Made by a program: the position numbers and the translations under genes. Below are positions 52,632-60,378 of a stretch of 64,000 nt of DNA, in pieces. Position 1 is the stretch's first letter. Every line of letters begins with the position of its first letter. The notes under the pieces were generated by a model. The model saw only the letters and a program-made list of their open reading frames with translations. It was not told where the DNA came from and searched no databases. This stretch comes from Streptosporangium sandarakinum (GTDB taxonomy: Bacteria > Actinomycetota > Actinomycetes > Streptosporangiales > Streptosporangiaceae), in assembly GCF_013409935.1 (NCBI RefSeq), contig NZ_JACCCO010000001.1:1178001-1242000 (forward strand). Reading direction: 5' to 3'.

Positions 52632-54416
52632 GTGGCTCAACTCCGTATCGCCCTGGCCCAGACCAACCCCGTCGTCGGCGACCTCGCCGGCAACGCGGAC
52701 AAGCTTGTCGAGTGGACCGGGCGCGCCGCGGACCGGGGCGCGCACCTGGTGGTCTTCACCGAGATGTTCCTGACCGGTTACCCGGCCGAGGACCTCGTGC
52801 TGCGCAGCTCGTTCGTGGAGGCGTCGATCGCCGCGATCGAGGACGTCGCCCGGCGGCTGGCCGACGAGGGCCTCGGCGAGATCCCGGTGGTGGTGGGCTA
52901 CGTCGACCGGGCCGGCCTGGCGCCCCGGGTCGGGCAGCCCAAGGGCGCCCCGCTGGACGCCGCCGCGCTGCTGCACCGCGGCCGGGTCGTCACCAGGACC
53001 GCCAAGCACCACCTGCCGAACTACGGCGTCTTCGACGAGTACCGCTACTTCGTGCGCGGCGACCGCCTGCCGATCTTCCGCCTGCACGGGGTGGACGTGG
53101 CGATCGCGATCTGCGAGGACCTGTGGCAGGACGGCGGGCCGGTCTCGGTCGTGGCCGAGGCGGGGGCCGGGCTGCTGGTGGTGCCGAACGCCTCGCCGTA
53201 CGAGAGGGAGAAGGACGACGTCCGGCTGGAGCTGGTCTCCCGGCGGGCGCGGGAGGCGGGCTGCGCCCTCGCCTACGCCAACCAGGTCGGCGGGCAGGAC
53301 GAGCTGGTCTTCGACGGCGACTCGATCATCGTCTCGGCCTCCGGCGAGCTCGTCGCGCGGGCCGCGCAGTTCTCCGAGGAACTCTTGGTCACCGACCTGG
53401 AACTGCCCGAGGCCCGGTATGGAGGTCTCGGGTCGTTCGAGGTGGACGCCCACGACGGCACCGTGATCACGGTGGAGCGGGTGGAGCTGGCCGCCTTCCC
53501 CGTCGAGCCGTACACCCCGCAGCCCCCCTCCGTGGCGCCGCGCCTGGACGACCTCGCCGAGGTCTACTCGGCCCTGGTGCTGGGGCTTCGCGACTACGTC
53601 TTCAAGAACGGGTTCCGGTCGGTCATCCTGGGCCTGTCCGGCGGGATCGACTCGGCGCTGGTCGCCACGATCGCCTCGGACGCCGTCGGCCCCGGCCGGG
53701 TGCACACGGTCATGCTGCCCTCGCGCTACTCCTCCGAGCACTCCCTGAGCGACGCCCAGGAACTGGTGGACCGGCAGGGGATCAACACCCGGGTGGTGCC
53801 GATCGCCGACATCGTCGAGGCGTTCGAGAAGGAGATCGAGCTGTCCGGCCTGGCCGCGGAGAACCTCCAGGCCCGGGTGCGCGGCATGATCCTGATGGGC
53901 CTGTCCAACGAGCACGGCCACCTGGTGCTCACCACCGGCAACAAGAGCGAGCTGGCGGTCGGCTACTCCACCCTCTACGGCGACTCCGCCGGCGGCTTCG
54001 CGCCCATCAAGGACGTGCTCAAGACCCAGGTCTGGGAACTGTCCCGCTGGCGCAACGCCCAGGCGGGCACCTCCGGCGACTTCCTGTACGGCTTCGGCCG
54101 GCCGCCGATCCCGGAGAACTCCATCTCCAAGGAGCCGAGCGCGGAGCTGCGGCCCGGCCAGCGCGACATCGACTCCCTGCCGCCGTACGACGTGCTCGAC
54201 CGGCTGCTCGGCGACTACGTCGAGAAGGACATGGGGTCGGCCCGGCTCGTCGCGGCCGGCCACGACCCGGAGCTGGTGGCCAGGGTCATCCGTCTGGTGG
54301 ACCTCGCCGAGTACAAGCGCCGCCAGTACCCGCCGGGCCCGAAGATCACCCCGAAGAACTTCGGCCGCGACCGCCGCCTCCCCATCACCAACGCCTGGCG
54401 CGAACAGGCCCGCTGA
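52632..54416 (+). CDS. nadE: NAD synthase, glutamine-dependent
   Basis: 594 aa. An N-terminal nitrilase-type glutaminase (E44 in FTEMFLTGYP, K125 in TAKHHLPNYG, C161 in AICEDLW) makes ammonia, and the C-terminal synthetase (P-loop LGLSGGIDSALVATI near 335) amidates nicotinate adenine dinucleotide. Completes the NAD pathway begun by NadA at the start of the window. Confidence 0.98.
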   Translation: MAQLRIALAQTNPVVGDLAGNADKLVEWTGRAADRGAHLVVFTEMFLTGYPAEDLVLRSSFVEASIAAIEDVARRLADEGLGEIPVVVGYVDRAGLAPRVGQPKGAPLDAAALLHRGRVVTRTAKHHLPNYGVFDEYRYFVRGDRLPIFRLHGVDVAIAICEDLWQDGGPVSVVAEAGAGLLVVPNASPYEREKDDVRLELVSRRAREAGCALAYANQVGGQDELVFDGDSIIVSASGELVARAAQFSEELLVTDLELPEARYGGLGSFEVDAHDGTVITVERVELAAFPVEPYTPQPPSVAPRLDDLAEVYSALVLGLRDYVFKNGFRSVILGLSGGIDSALVATIASDAVGPGRVHTVMLPSRYSSEHSLSDAQELVDRQGINTRVVPIADIVEAFEKEIELSGLAAENLQARVRGMILMGLSNEHGHLVLTTGNKSELAVGYSTLYGDSAGGFAPIKDVLKTQVWELSRWRNAQAGTSGDFLYGFGRPPIPENSISKEPSAELRPGQRDIDSLPPYDVLDRLLGDYVEKDMGSARLVAAGHDPELVARVIRLVDLAEYKRRQYPPGPKITPKNFGRDRRLPITNAWREQAR

Positions 54417-54429
54417 CCGGGGAGCCCGG

Positions 54430-54454
54430 CGTCGGCCGGGCCGATGGGCCGACG
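54430..54454 (+). terminator. nadE terminator hairpin
   Basis: CGTCGGCC (54430-54437) and GGCCGACG (54447-54454) with a 9-nt loop, just after the nadE stop. Confidence 0.55.
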
Positions 54455-54605
54455 GCTGACCGGGCAGGCGGGTGACCGGGCGAGTGGGCGGCCCGCCGGG
54501 TAGGTGATCGGCCCTGTAGGTGGTCGGCGGCCTTTCGCCATCGAGCCTTTCCAGACTTCCAGACCGTTTCCGGACGTTGATCTCCCCAGGCGGGGACGCG
54601 ATCAG

Positions 54606-54611
54606 TAGAGT
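54606..54611 (+). promoter_or_regulatory. -10 box of the lipoprotein gene (leaderless)
   Basis: TAGAGT, 7 nt before GTG 54619. Confidence 0.6.
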
Positions 54612-54618
54612 CGGGAGG

Positions 54619-55119
54619 GTGCGCCGTGCCGTGGGATGTGCCGCTCTGTTGCTGCTGCTGGCCACCGCCTGCACCGGCGGCGGCCCCAGCCTGGACGAGG
54701 CCGCCGAAGTGCTGGCAGCGGACGCCAGGAAGCTTGAGTCTCTTCATCCGGCAGTGGACAAGAAAGTCGTCGACGAAACCGGCGATGGAAACGATGACTT
54801 CGCAAGCTGTTCAAATGATGACACGGCGCTTCGCGTTTACCAGGTCACCGGGAATCTGAAAGAAGGCACTCAGCCGATACCGGCGGAGCAAGCGGACCTG
54901 TACGGCCGTCCCCTACGTGACAAGCTCAAGGAGATCGGCTACACGATCGACCGGAACTCCAGTTGGGCGCAACCCGGTCGAAGCGTCTCGATACTGCGGA
55001 AGCAGGACCCGGGGATCACCTTCATCGTCCTCGTCCAGACCTCCCAGCCCAACGTTGAGATCATCGGGAAGACCGACTGCCTGCCTGCACCACGACGCTC
55101 AGAGCGGGGATCGGGGTAG
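54619..55119 (+). CDS. Small lipoprotein of unknown function
   Basis: 166 aa. Signal peptide with lipobox LATAC (C18). The mature part is acidic and has no recognised domain. Base composition drops well below that of its neighbours and several rare codons occur. Convergent with and overlapping by 21 bp the WXG-like gene; together with it, the locus looks like a transferred ESX-type cassette. Confidence 0.75.
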   Translation: MRRAVGCAALLLLLATACTGGGPSLDEAAEVLAADARKLESLHPAVDKKVVDETGDGNDDFASCSNDDTALRVYQVTGNLKEGTQPIPAEQADLYGRPLRDKLKEIGYTIDRNSSWAQPGRSVSILRKQDPGITFIVLVQTSQPNVEIIGKTDCLPAPRRSERGSG

Positions 55120-55389
55120 GCTTGCCTGCTCACGAAGCCTTGACGCGGCCCGGCGCAGGTTGCGCACCGCCGCATGGCACTGTTCGGCAAGCCGAGTGAC
55201 CTCCGATCCTCTCGTCAGGAAATCATTGTCAAAACACTGAGCAGCAGGCCCCGTCCAGACCGGCCCGCCGGCGGAACCTGTCTTGATACGCTCCAGGAGC
55301 AGTTCAAGGTTCTTCGCGTAGCCGTCGAATCTGTCAGCCAGCATGTCCTTCGCCTCGGCCTGGCGCATCAAATCGGCGGATTCGGTCAT
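55099..55389 (-). CDS. WXG100-like small helical protein
   Basis: 96 aa. Two helices with the central WTG turn (VWTGPAAQCFDNDF) expected of ESAT-6/WXG100 proteins; F follows as usual. GGAGG precedes the ATG. Starts 2 bp after the large protein of the pair, so they are translated together. Members are exported by type VII systems or act as adaptors; no secretion components are in this window. Confidence 0.8.
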   Translation of the reverse strand: MTESADLMRQAEAKDMLADRFDGYAKNLELLLERIKTGSAGGPVWTGPAAQCFDNDFLTRGSEVTRLAEQCHAAVRNLRRAASRLREQASLPRSPL

Positions 55390-55391
55390 GT

Positions 55392-57152
55392 CTAACCTCC
55401 ACGTGCCGCGAGCGCGGATTTCAAAACCGGGGTCAACTGTCCGGCGAAGATCGTCCTCAGCTCACGCAGATCGGAATCCCCGAGAGGTTGGTGGCCGTGG
55501 CTTTGCCGAGAGACGTTGAAAGCCGCGACCTGCACGTCGATGAAGGAATCGACCAGCTCCGATGCGTCCCCGGCGCCATCTCCGTCAAGAAAGCCCTCGA
55601 TCGCATCCTTCAGGGAATTCTTTTCACCTATGTCGATCGCCTTTCCAAGGGAAGTCTCGCCTATCACGCCATCGACGACCTTCCCACCGGCTCCTGCGAG
55701 GAAAACGTCGAGCGGCAGGGTGAGAAGCTCCACGACGGCCTTGTCGGACTTCTCCTGCGAGAGATCCGCCTCGTGCAGACCGCTGAAGAGCACCGATGCC
55801 AGGGCACCGGCTGACACCACCTTGCCGTAGAAGCGATTGCGCTGCTTTTTCCGGGCCGCCTCGGTCACGGCATCCCCGAAGGGGTGTTCAGCACCAAGAT
55901 CGATCTTGCGTAGGAAATCCCCGTACCCGGCTTTCAACGAGGGAAGCGCTGCAGAACTCTGCAGAAGACCGCCGAAGAAGCCGACGATCACCTTGGAGTC
56001 GACGATTCTCCATGCTTTCTCTTCGGTGACGCCACCCATGTCCTGTGCTCGGTTCCAAACATTGATTATTTCGGGGAAGTACTGGGAGACGTGCTTGGCG
56101 AGGACCTGGCCGACCGGGGACGGTTCCGTCAGCGCCGGCCAGAAGTTCTTCCGACTGTAGAGGTCGATGATGGCGAGCCAGGCGTCACGGCGGAGGGCCG
56201 CGTCCCCCGCCCCGGGTGCCAGCGCCCCGTCCAGGGTCTTGGCCAGCAGTTTCTCGAAGTCCGTGCCGGGCAGGCCGTTCACCACCTCGGGGCGCAGGAG
56301 CAGCGTGGCGTTGTCACCGGTGGTGAGGAACCCCTGCGCCGCCGCGACGTCCTGGCCCAGGGCCTTGACGAGCCAGTAGGTGTTCCAGTCCTTCCCGCTG
56401 TCGCGGTTCCCGCTGTACTGGAGCACTTTCGCCCCGGCCCGCAGGACGAACTCGCGTGACTGCCGGGCCAGGCCGAGGAGCGCGGCCATGTCGCCGATCG
56501 GGAACCTGTCCGTCACATGGTCGCGCAGACCCTTGGGCAGGGCGCCCGCCGCGTCGGCGGAGGCGAACGCCTCGGCCAGCGGTTCGAGATCCTTCCCCGC
56601 CTCCTTCAGGTTCTCCGGGCTGTAGCCCCGGGGGTCGTTCTGGTTGTGCGCGCCCACGGCGGTGAAGACGGCGGCGAAGGTGTCGGTGCCGAGCGCCGTC
56701 AGCAGCCCCGCCGAGTAGGCCGCGTCGGAGGTCTTCCCCCGCCCCTCCCGGAGCATCGCCTGGACCTTCTCCCAGTTGTCGACGCCGGGGTCCTTCAGGT
56801 AGTCCCGCCACGCCGCCAGGGTCCTCTTCCCGGCGAGCGTCCCCGCCGCGCGGGCCGACGAGGCGTCACCGAACGCGAACTCCGCCGTCCTGAGGCCGCC
56901 CGCCGACGCAGCCGTCCCTTCGATCCGCTCGATCGTCTGGGTCCGCCAGGTCAGATCGCGCTGCGCCTCGTCGAGGAAACGCATGACGCCGTCCAGCGTC
57001 TCCGCACCGGGACCGGCGGGCCAGTCGGAGCCGGCTTCCGCGATGGAGGCGGCCAATGGCCCCCGCAACGCCTTGGCACGCTGTACGGCATCGCCCATGG
57101 AGCCGATCAGGCGCCGCGCACCGGCCGGATCAATGCCGACAAACTCCGCCAT
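55392..57152 (-). CDS. Large ESX-associated actinobacterial protein with N-terminal WXG-like region
   Basis: 586 aa. Start at ATG 57152 with GGGGAGAA 2 nt before it. N-terminal helical hairpin (MAEFVGIDPAGARRLIGSMG, GSDWPAGPGAETLDGV) resembles an ESX partner; a conserved block ALGTDTFAAVFTAVGAHNQND follows, then two short hydrophobic segments near 450-475 and 485-505. I recognise the layout from large proteins encoded with WXG100-type genes in actinomycetes, with no certain function; a type VII substrate or polymorphic-toxin relative is possible. No C-terminal nuclease or other toxin motif was seen. The second half is AT-richer than the rest of the window. Confidence 0.7.
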   Translation of the reverse strand: MAEFVGIDPAGARRLIGSMGDAVQRAKALRGPLAASIAEAGSDWPAGPGAETLDGVMRFLDEAQRDLTWRTQTIERIEGTAASAGGLRTAEFAFGDASSARAAGTLAGKRTLAAWRDYLKDPGVDNWEKVQAMLREGRGKTSDAAYSAGLLTALGTDTFAAVFTAVGAHNQNDPRGYSPENLKEAGKDLEPLAEAFASADAAGALPKGLRDHVTDRFPIGDMAALLGLARQSREFVLRAGAKVLQYSGNRDSGKDWNTYWLVKALGQDVAAAQGFLTTGDNATLLLRPEVVNGLPGTDFEKLLAKTLDGALAPGAGDAALRRDAWLAIIDLYSRKNFWPALTEPSPVGQVLAKHVSQYFPEIINVWNRAQDMGGVTEEKAWRIVDSKVIVGFFGGLLQSSAALPSLKAGYGDFLRKIDLGAEHPFGDAVTEAARKKQRNRFYGKVVSAGALASVLFSGLHEADLSQEKSDKAVVELLTLPLDVFLAGAGGKVVDGVIGETSLGKAIDIGEKNSLKDAIEGFLDGDGAGDASELVDSFIDVQVAAFNVSRQSHGHQPLGDSDLRELRTIFAGQLTPVLKSALAARGG

Positions 57153-57429
57153 TTCTCCCCGTCCCCTCAAGGTGGAGGTGCCGGATTCACAATGCCTCAA
57201 CATATTAACCCGGATTTTTCACAACGGGAGTTGTTGAACGGCGAGGACTGGCGGACGCACAAGGAATATGCAGGAGGCGGAGCGGCGGACCGCGAGCGGG
57301 AAGAACTTTTCGCCATATTCCGGAGGCGGGCTTCCTATTGCGACAACGGCCTATTACTTTTCGTAGTCGATCGACCACGACGCCCGTCCGCCCTCCCGAG
57401 CGGGTTCCACGCACGAAAAGGAGTCCGCG
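57153..57429. other. AT-rich intergenic region
   Basis: 277 bp between divergent genes with the lowest GC of the window (57180-57240 and 57340-57370). No clear operator or gene; AAAAGGAG lies just before the regulator start. Confidence 0.5.
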
Positions 57430-58269
57430 ATGCCCCCGAAACGTGAGCCCGAAGGCGACCCCAGCCCGCTCACCTTCTTCGCCTCCGAGCTCCGCCGCTT
57501 CCGCGAGCAGGCCGGGTGGACGCAGGGACAGCTCGGCATGCACATCAGCTACTCGATCGGTCTGATCAGCATGGTCGAGACGGCCAAGCGCACCCCGACG
57601 CTGGACTTCGCCGAGAGGTGCGACCGGATCCTCGGCACCGGCGGCGTGCTCTCCCGGATGTGGCCGATGCTGGCCTACGGGGCGCTTCCGACGCGGTTCC
57701 GCCCCTGGGTGGACATCGAACGACAGGCCCACACCCTGCGGGGCTGGCATCCGTTGCTGGTTCCCGGTCTCCTGCAGACCCCCGACTACGCCCGCACGGT
57801 CCTGCAGGCCGACCCCGGGGTGACCGACGAGCGGGTCCAGGAGCTGCTCACCGCCCGCCTGGAGCGCCAGAAGATCCTGGACGACGGCGAACCGCCCCTG
57901 CTCTGGACAGTGCTCGACGAAGGCGTGCTGCACCGCGTCGTCGGCGGGCCGGACGTCATGCGCGACCAGCTCGCAGCCCTGGTCGCCGCGGCTGAGCGCA
58001 AGCACGTCTCCATCCAGGTCGTGCCGGAGGGCGCGGGCGCGACCGGAGGCGCGATCGCCGGTCTGGAAGGAGGTTTCTTCATTGCGGGCGTCGAAGGAAG
58101 CCTGGATAGTGTTTTCGTGGAGTCCGCCGCCGTGGGACATGTAACGGACCACCCGCGTGACGTGGCGGTGATCTGCAAGAGATACGAGGCAATCCGCTCG
58201 GCGGCCCTGCCCGCGCAGGCCAGCGCCGCCCTGATCGCGAAGGTGATGACGAAGTGGCAGCAGACCTGA
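57430..58269 (+). CDS. XRE-family regulator with DUF5753
   Basis: 279 aa. Helix-turn-helix (about 18-72; LRRFREQAGWTQGQLG, ISMVETAKRTPTL), then DUF5753 (about 95-270; LVPGLLQTPDYARTVLQ). AAAAGGAG before the ATG. Forms the standard actinobacterial pair with the overlapping DUF397 gene; such pairs affect development and antibiotic production in Streptomyces. Confidence 0.95.
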   Translation: MPPKREPEGDPSPLTFFASELRRFREQAGWTQGQLGMHISYSIGLISMVETAKRTPTLDFAERCDRILGTGGVLSRMWPMLAYGALPTRFRPWVDIERQAHTLRGWHPLLVPGLLQTPDYARTVLQADPGVTDERVQELLTARLERQKILDDGEPPLLWTVLDEGVLHRVVGGPDVMRDQLAALVAAAERKHVSIQVVPEGAGATGGAIAGLEGGFFIAGVEGSLDSVFVESAAVGHVTDHPRDVAVICKRYEAIRSAALPAQASAALIAKVMTKWQQT

Positions 58270-58478
58270 CCGGCGCCGCCTGGCGCAAGTCCTCCCTCAG
58301 CGGCTCCAGCGGCGGTGAATGCGTCGAAGTGGCCGTCGTGAACGCTCCCGAGTCCGGCACCGGCCCTCTCCACGTCATCCGTGACTCCAAGGACCCCGGC
58401 GGCCCCAAGCTCTTCCTCAGCCGAGCCGGATGGAACGCCTTCGTCGGCGGTGTCAAGCGCGGCGAGTTCGACCTCTGA
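58254..58478 (+). CDS. DUF397 protein
   Basis: 74 aa with the hallmark WRKSSLSGSSGGECVEVA and a RDSKDPGGPKLFLS core. Starts (GTG) 16 bp inside the XRE gene. Often acts with its upstream regulator, perhaps like an antitoxin/toxin-type pair; its exact function is unknown. Confidence 0.95.
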   Translation: MAADLTGAAWRKSSLSGSSGGECVEVAVVNAPESGTGPLHVIRDSKDPGGPKLFLSRAGWNAFVGGVKRGEFDL

Positions 58479-58554
58479 GCCCCGGCCACCCCTCAACGCC
58501 CCGCGCCACCCGTCTCCCCGGCCCGGCCCGCCGGGGAGATGCGGCCCTTCTGGG

Positions 58555-58680
58555 ATGAAGCGCCGAGGCGGCGCGCTCCCCTCCGGACACGAAGGACCGA
58601 AAGCGGCGCGAACATGAAGTGCCGGAAGCGGCGCGCTCTCCCAAGATGGAGGACCGGAAGCGGCGCACGCCCTCCTCCGG
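58555..58680. repeat. Imperfect repeat cluster
   Basis: Four copies of an A(A/G)GCGGCGCG-centred element (GAAGCGCCGAGGCGGCGCG; GACCGAAAGCGGCGCG; GTGCCGGAAGCGGCGCG; GACCGGAAGCGGCGCA) about 25-40 bp apart in the spacer. Confidence 0.65.
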
Positions 58681-58685
58681 TGAAG

Positions 58686-58691
58686 TACCGT
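58686..58691 (+). promoter_or_regulatory. -10 box of the YjbR gene (leaderless)
   Basis: TACCGT ends 6 nt before ATG 58698; fixes this start over the longer frame. Confidence 0.6.
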
Positions 58692-58697
58692 CCGATC

Positions 58698-59054
58698 ATG
58701 GGTGACGATCCGCTGGAGTCCCTGCGCCGGCTCTGCCTGGCGCTGCCCGAGACCACCGAACGGCTCAGCCATGGTGAACCGACCTGGTTCATCGGCGGCA
58801 AGAAGACGTTCGTGATGTACGCCGACCACCACCACGGCGATCGGCTGGCCTTCTGGTGCGCCGCCCCTCCCGGCGTGCAGGAGGCCCTGGTCACGCAGGA
58901 CCCCGGGCGCTTCTTCCGCCCGCCTTACGTCGGCCACCGGGGCTGGCTCGGCGTCTACCTCGACGTCCCGCAGGACTGGGCGGAGATCGCCGAGATCGTC
59001 ACCGACGCCTACCGGACCGTCGCCCCCAAGCGCCTGGCCGCCCTCCTGGACTGA
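58698..59054 (+). CDS. MmcQ/YjbR family protein
   Basis: 118 aa, family length. LCLALPETTERLSHGEPTWFIGGKKTFVM and the C-terminal GWLGVYLDVPQDW are standard. The double-wing fold may bind DNA; the function is not known. Confidence 0.9.
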   Translation: MGDDPLESLRRLCLALPETTERLSHGEPTWFIGGKKTFVMYADHHHGDRLAFWCAAPPGVQEALVTQDPGRFFRPPYVGHRGWLGVYLDVPQDWAEIAEIVTDAYRTVAPKRLAALLD

Positions 59055-59076
59055 GAAGGCCGTACGGCGAAGCGGC

Positions 59077-59334
59077 TCAGGCGGCAGGCGCCCGTGGTGT
59101 CAGCCGGACTTCGATCTCCGTACCAAGGGCGTGTGCCAGGCGCTCGATGACCGGCGGCGTCGGGACGGTGCCGCCCACTTCGAACCGCGCCACCGCCGGC
59201 TGGGTCATGCCGGCCTCCCGTGCCAGATCACTCTGGCTCCATCCCCGCTTCTCGCGCATCGCCCGCACGGTCCTGCCGAGGTGGTAGGCGAGTCTCGTGG
59301 TCTCATACGCCTCAGCCACGCCCGGCTCGGCCAT
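59077..59334 (-). CDS. XRE-family antitoxin-like protein
   Basis: 85 aa. A single helix-turn-helix (MREKRGWSQSDLAREAGMTQ, PAVARFEVGGTVPTPPVIERL). This is the form of HigA-like antitoxins, but no toxin gene is adjacent. It follows the truncated antitoxin-like gene by about 90 bp on the same strand. Confidence 0.85.
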   Translation of the reverse strand: MAEPGVAEAYETTRLAYHLGRTVRAMREKRGWSQSDLAREAGMTQPAVARFEVGGTVPTPPVIERLAHALGTEIEVRLTPRAPAA

Positions 59335-59420
59335 GCGGCGATCCCTGAGTTCCGGTCAACCGGTCCGATCGCTCATACTGGCCTCTCCTCGTCGTCGCTG
59401 AGAAGGCTCAACCGGACCAG

Positions 59421-59651
59421 TCACCGGTTGCCCCGATGGTTGGGCGCGTCAGAAAGACGGTCCTGCCAGTCCTCGGCGTATTCGCGGAGTGCGTCGATCA
59501 TTTCGTCGATCGCCGTATCGAAGTCAGGACCGTCCGTCGCTATGGGGGTTCCAGGGATGAAAACGGACCAGACGCCATTCTCAGCCGCCGCCTCGGCATG
59601 GGACAGGATTCTCCTCAGCGGGTAATCCTGGCAATCCCTCATCAGCTCCAC
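59421..59651 (-). pseudogene. Truncated antitoxin-like protein
   Basis: 76 aa with WSVFIPGTPIATDGPDFDTA and ALREYAEDWQDRLSDAPNH, as in HicB/Phd-like antitoxins I know from actinobacteria. It ends early at TGA 59423-59421. After that stop, in the same frame, 15 more codons read LVRLSLLSDDEERPV, resembling the usual C-terminus (LVQL...LSDD). A base change has probably made the stop (GGA to TGA). The next stop overlaps an ATG (59376) whose frame ends after six codons, as if the toxin had been deleted. Confidence 0.55.
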
Positions 59652-59784
59652 GTCGACGACGATAGCCCTGATCGTGTTCCGAGGAAGGTGTGTCGCTCAA
59701 CCCCTACCCGGCCGCTTCCGGAAGGTCTTCAGGCGGACGTGTGTCCGGCACGAGCATCGTGGCGTGCTGTTCGCCGATCACGGG
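59652..59784. other. Spacer
   Basis: 133 bp with no recognised feature. Confidence 0.4.
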
Positions 59785-60378
59785 TCAGTGAGGTAGGGCG
59801 CGTTCCAGGTAGGCGCGGAGGAGGTGCTTGGTCTCGGTGATGTATGAGGGGTCACCGCCGGGAGACTCACGGAAGGCGAACTTGAGGAGCGCGTCGGCGG
59901 CCTCGACGGCGACGCGGAGCGAACGGTTCAGGTCGCCCGCGCCGAGACCGTCCGCCGTCCCCGGGGGGAGCCGGTCGGCGAGGTGGGTGGCGAGGGATTC
60001 GGACACCGCGCGGTTCTCGCCGAAGTCGATGACCGCGAAGCCCGGGACCGTACGCTTCATCTCGACGTACTCGTCCACCACCAGGTCCACCATGTCCGGC
60101 CAGTCCGCCGCCCCCGTGAGCCGCCGCTCGATCCTGGCCAGGAAGCGCTCCAGGTTGCGCCTGGCCAGGGCGTCGGCCAGGCCGCGCTTGTCGCGGAAGA
60201 AACGGTAGATCGAGCCGATCGGCACCTCGGCGCGGGCCGCCACCGCCCGGGTGCTCAACGCGTCGTAGCCGCCCTCGTCGAGCAGGGCCGCCGCCGCGTC
60301 GAGCATCTGGTTCACCCGCTCCACGCTGCGCTGCTGGACCGGGCTTCTGCGTACGGAGGATCCCACGGCGTCCATCAT
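59785..60378 (-). CDS. TetR/AcrR family regulator
   Basis: 197 aa. Helix-turn-helix with STRAVAARAEVPIGSIYRFFRDKRGLADAL (about 42-70). The C-terminal ligand domain is of the type with FAVIDFGENRAVSESLA. Its start overlaps the stop of the membrane protein by 4 bp (ATGA), so it is the last gene of the operon and probably its regulator. Confidence 0.93.
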   Translation of the reverse strand: MMDAVGSSVRRSPVQQRSVERVNQMLDAAAALLDEGGYDALSTRAVAARAEVPIGSIYRFFRDKRGLADALARRNLERFLARIERRLTGAADWPDMVDLVVDEYVEMKRTVPGFAVIDFGENRAVSESLATHLADRLPPGTADGLGAGDLNRSLRVAVEAADALLKFAFRESPGGDPSYITETKHLLRAYLERALPH

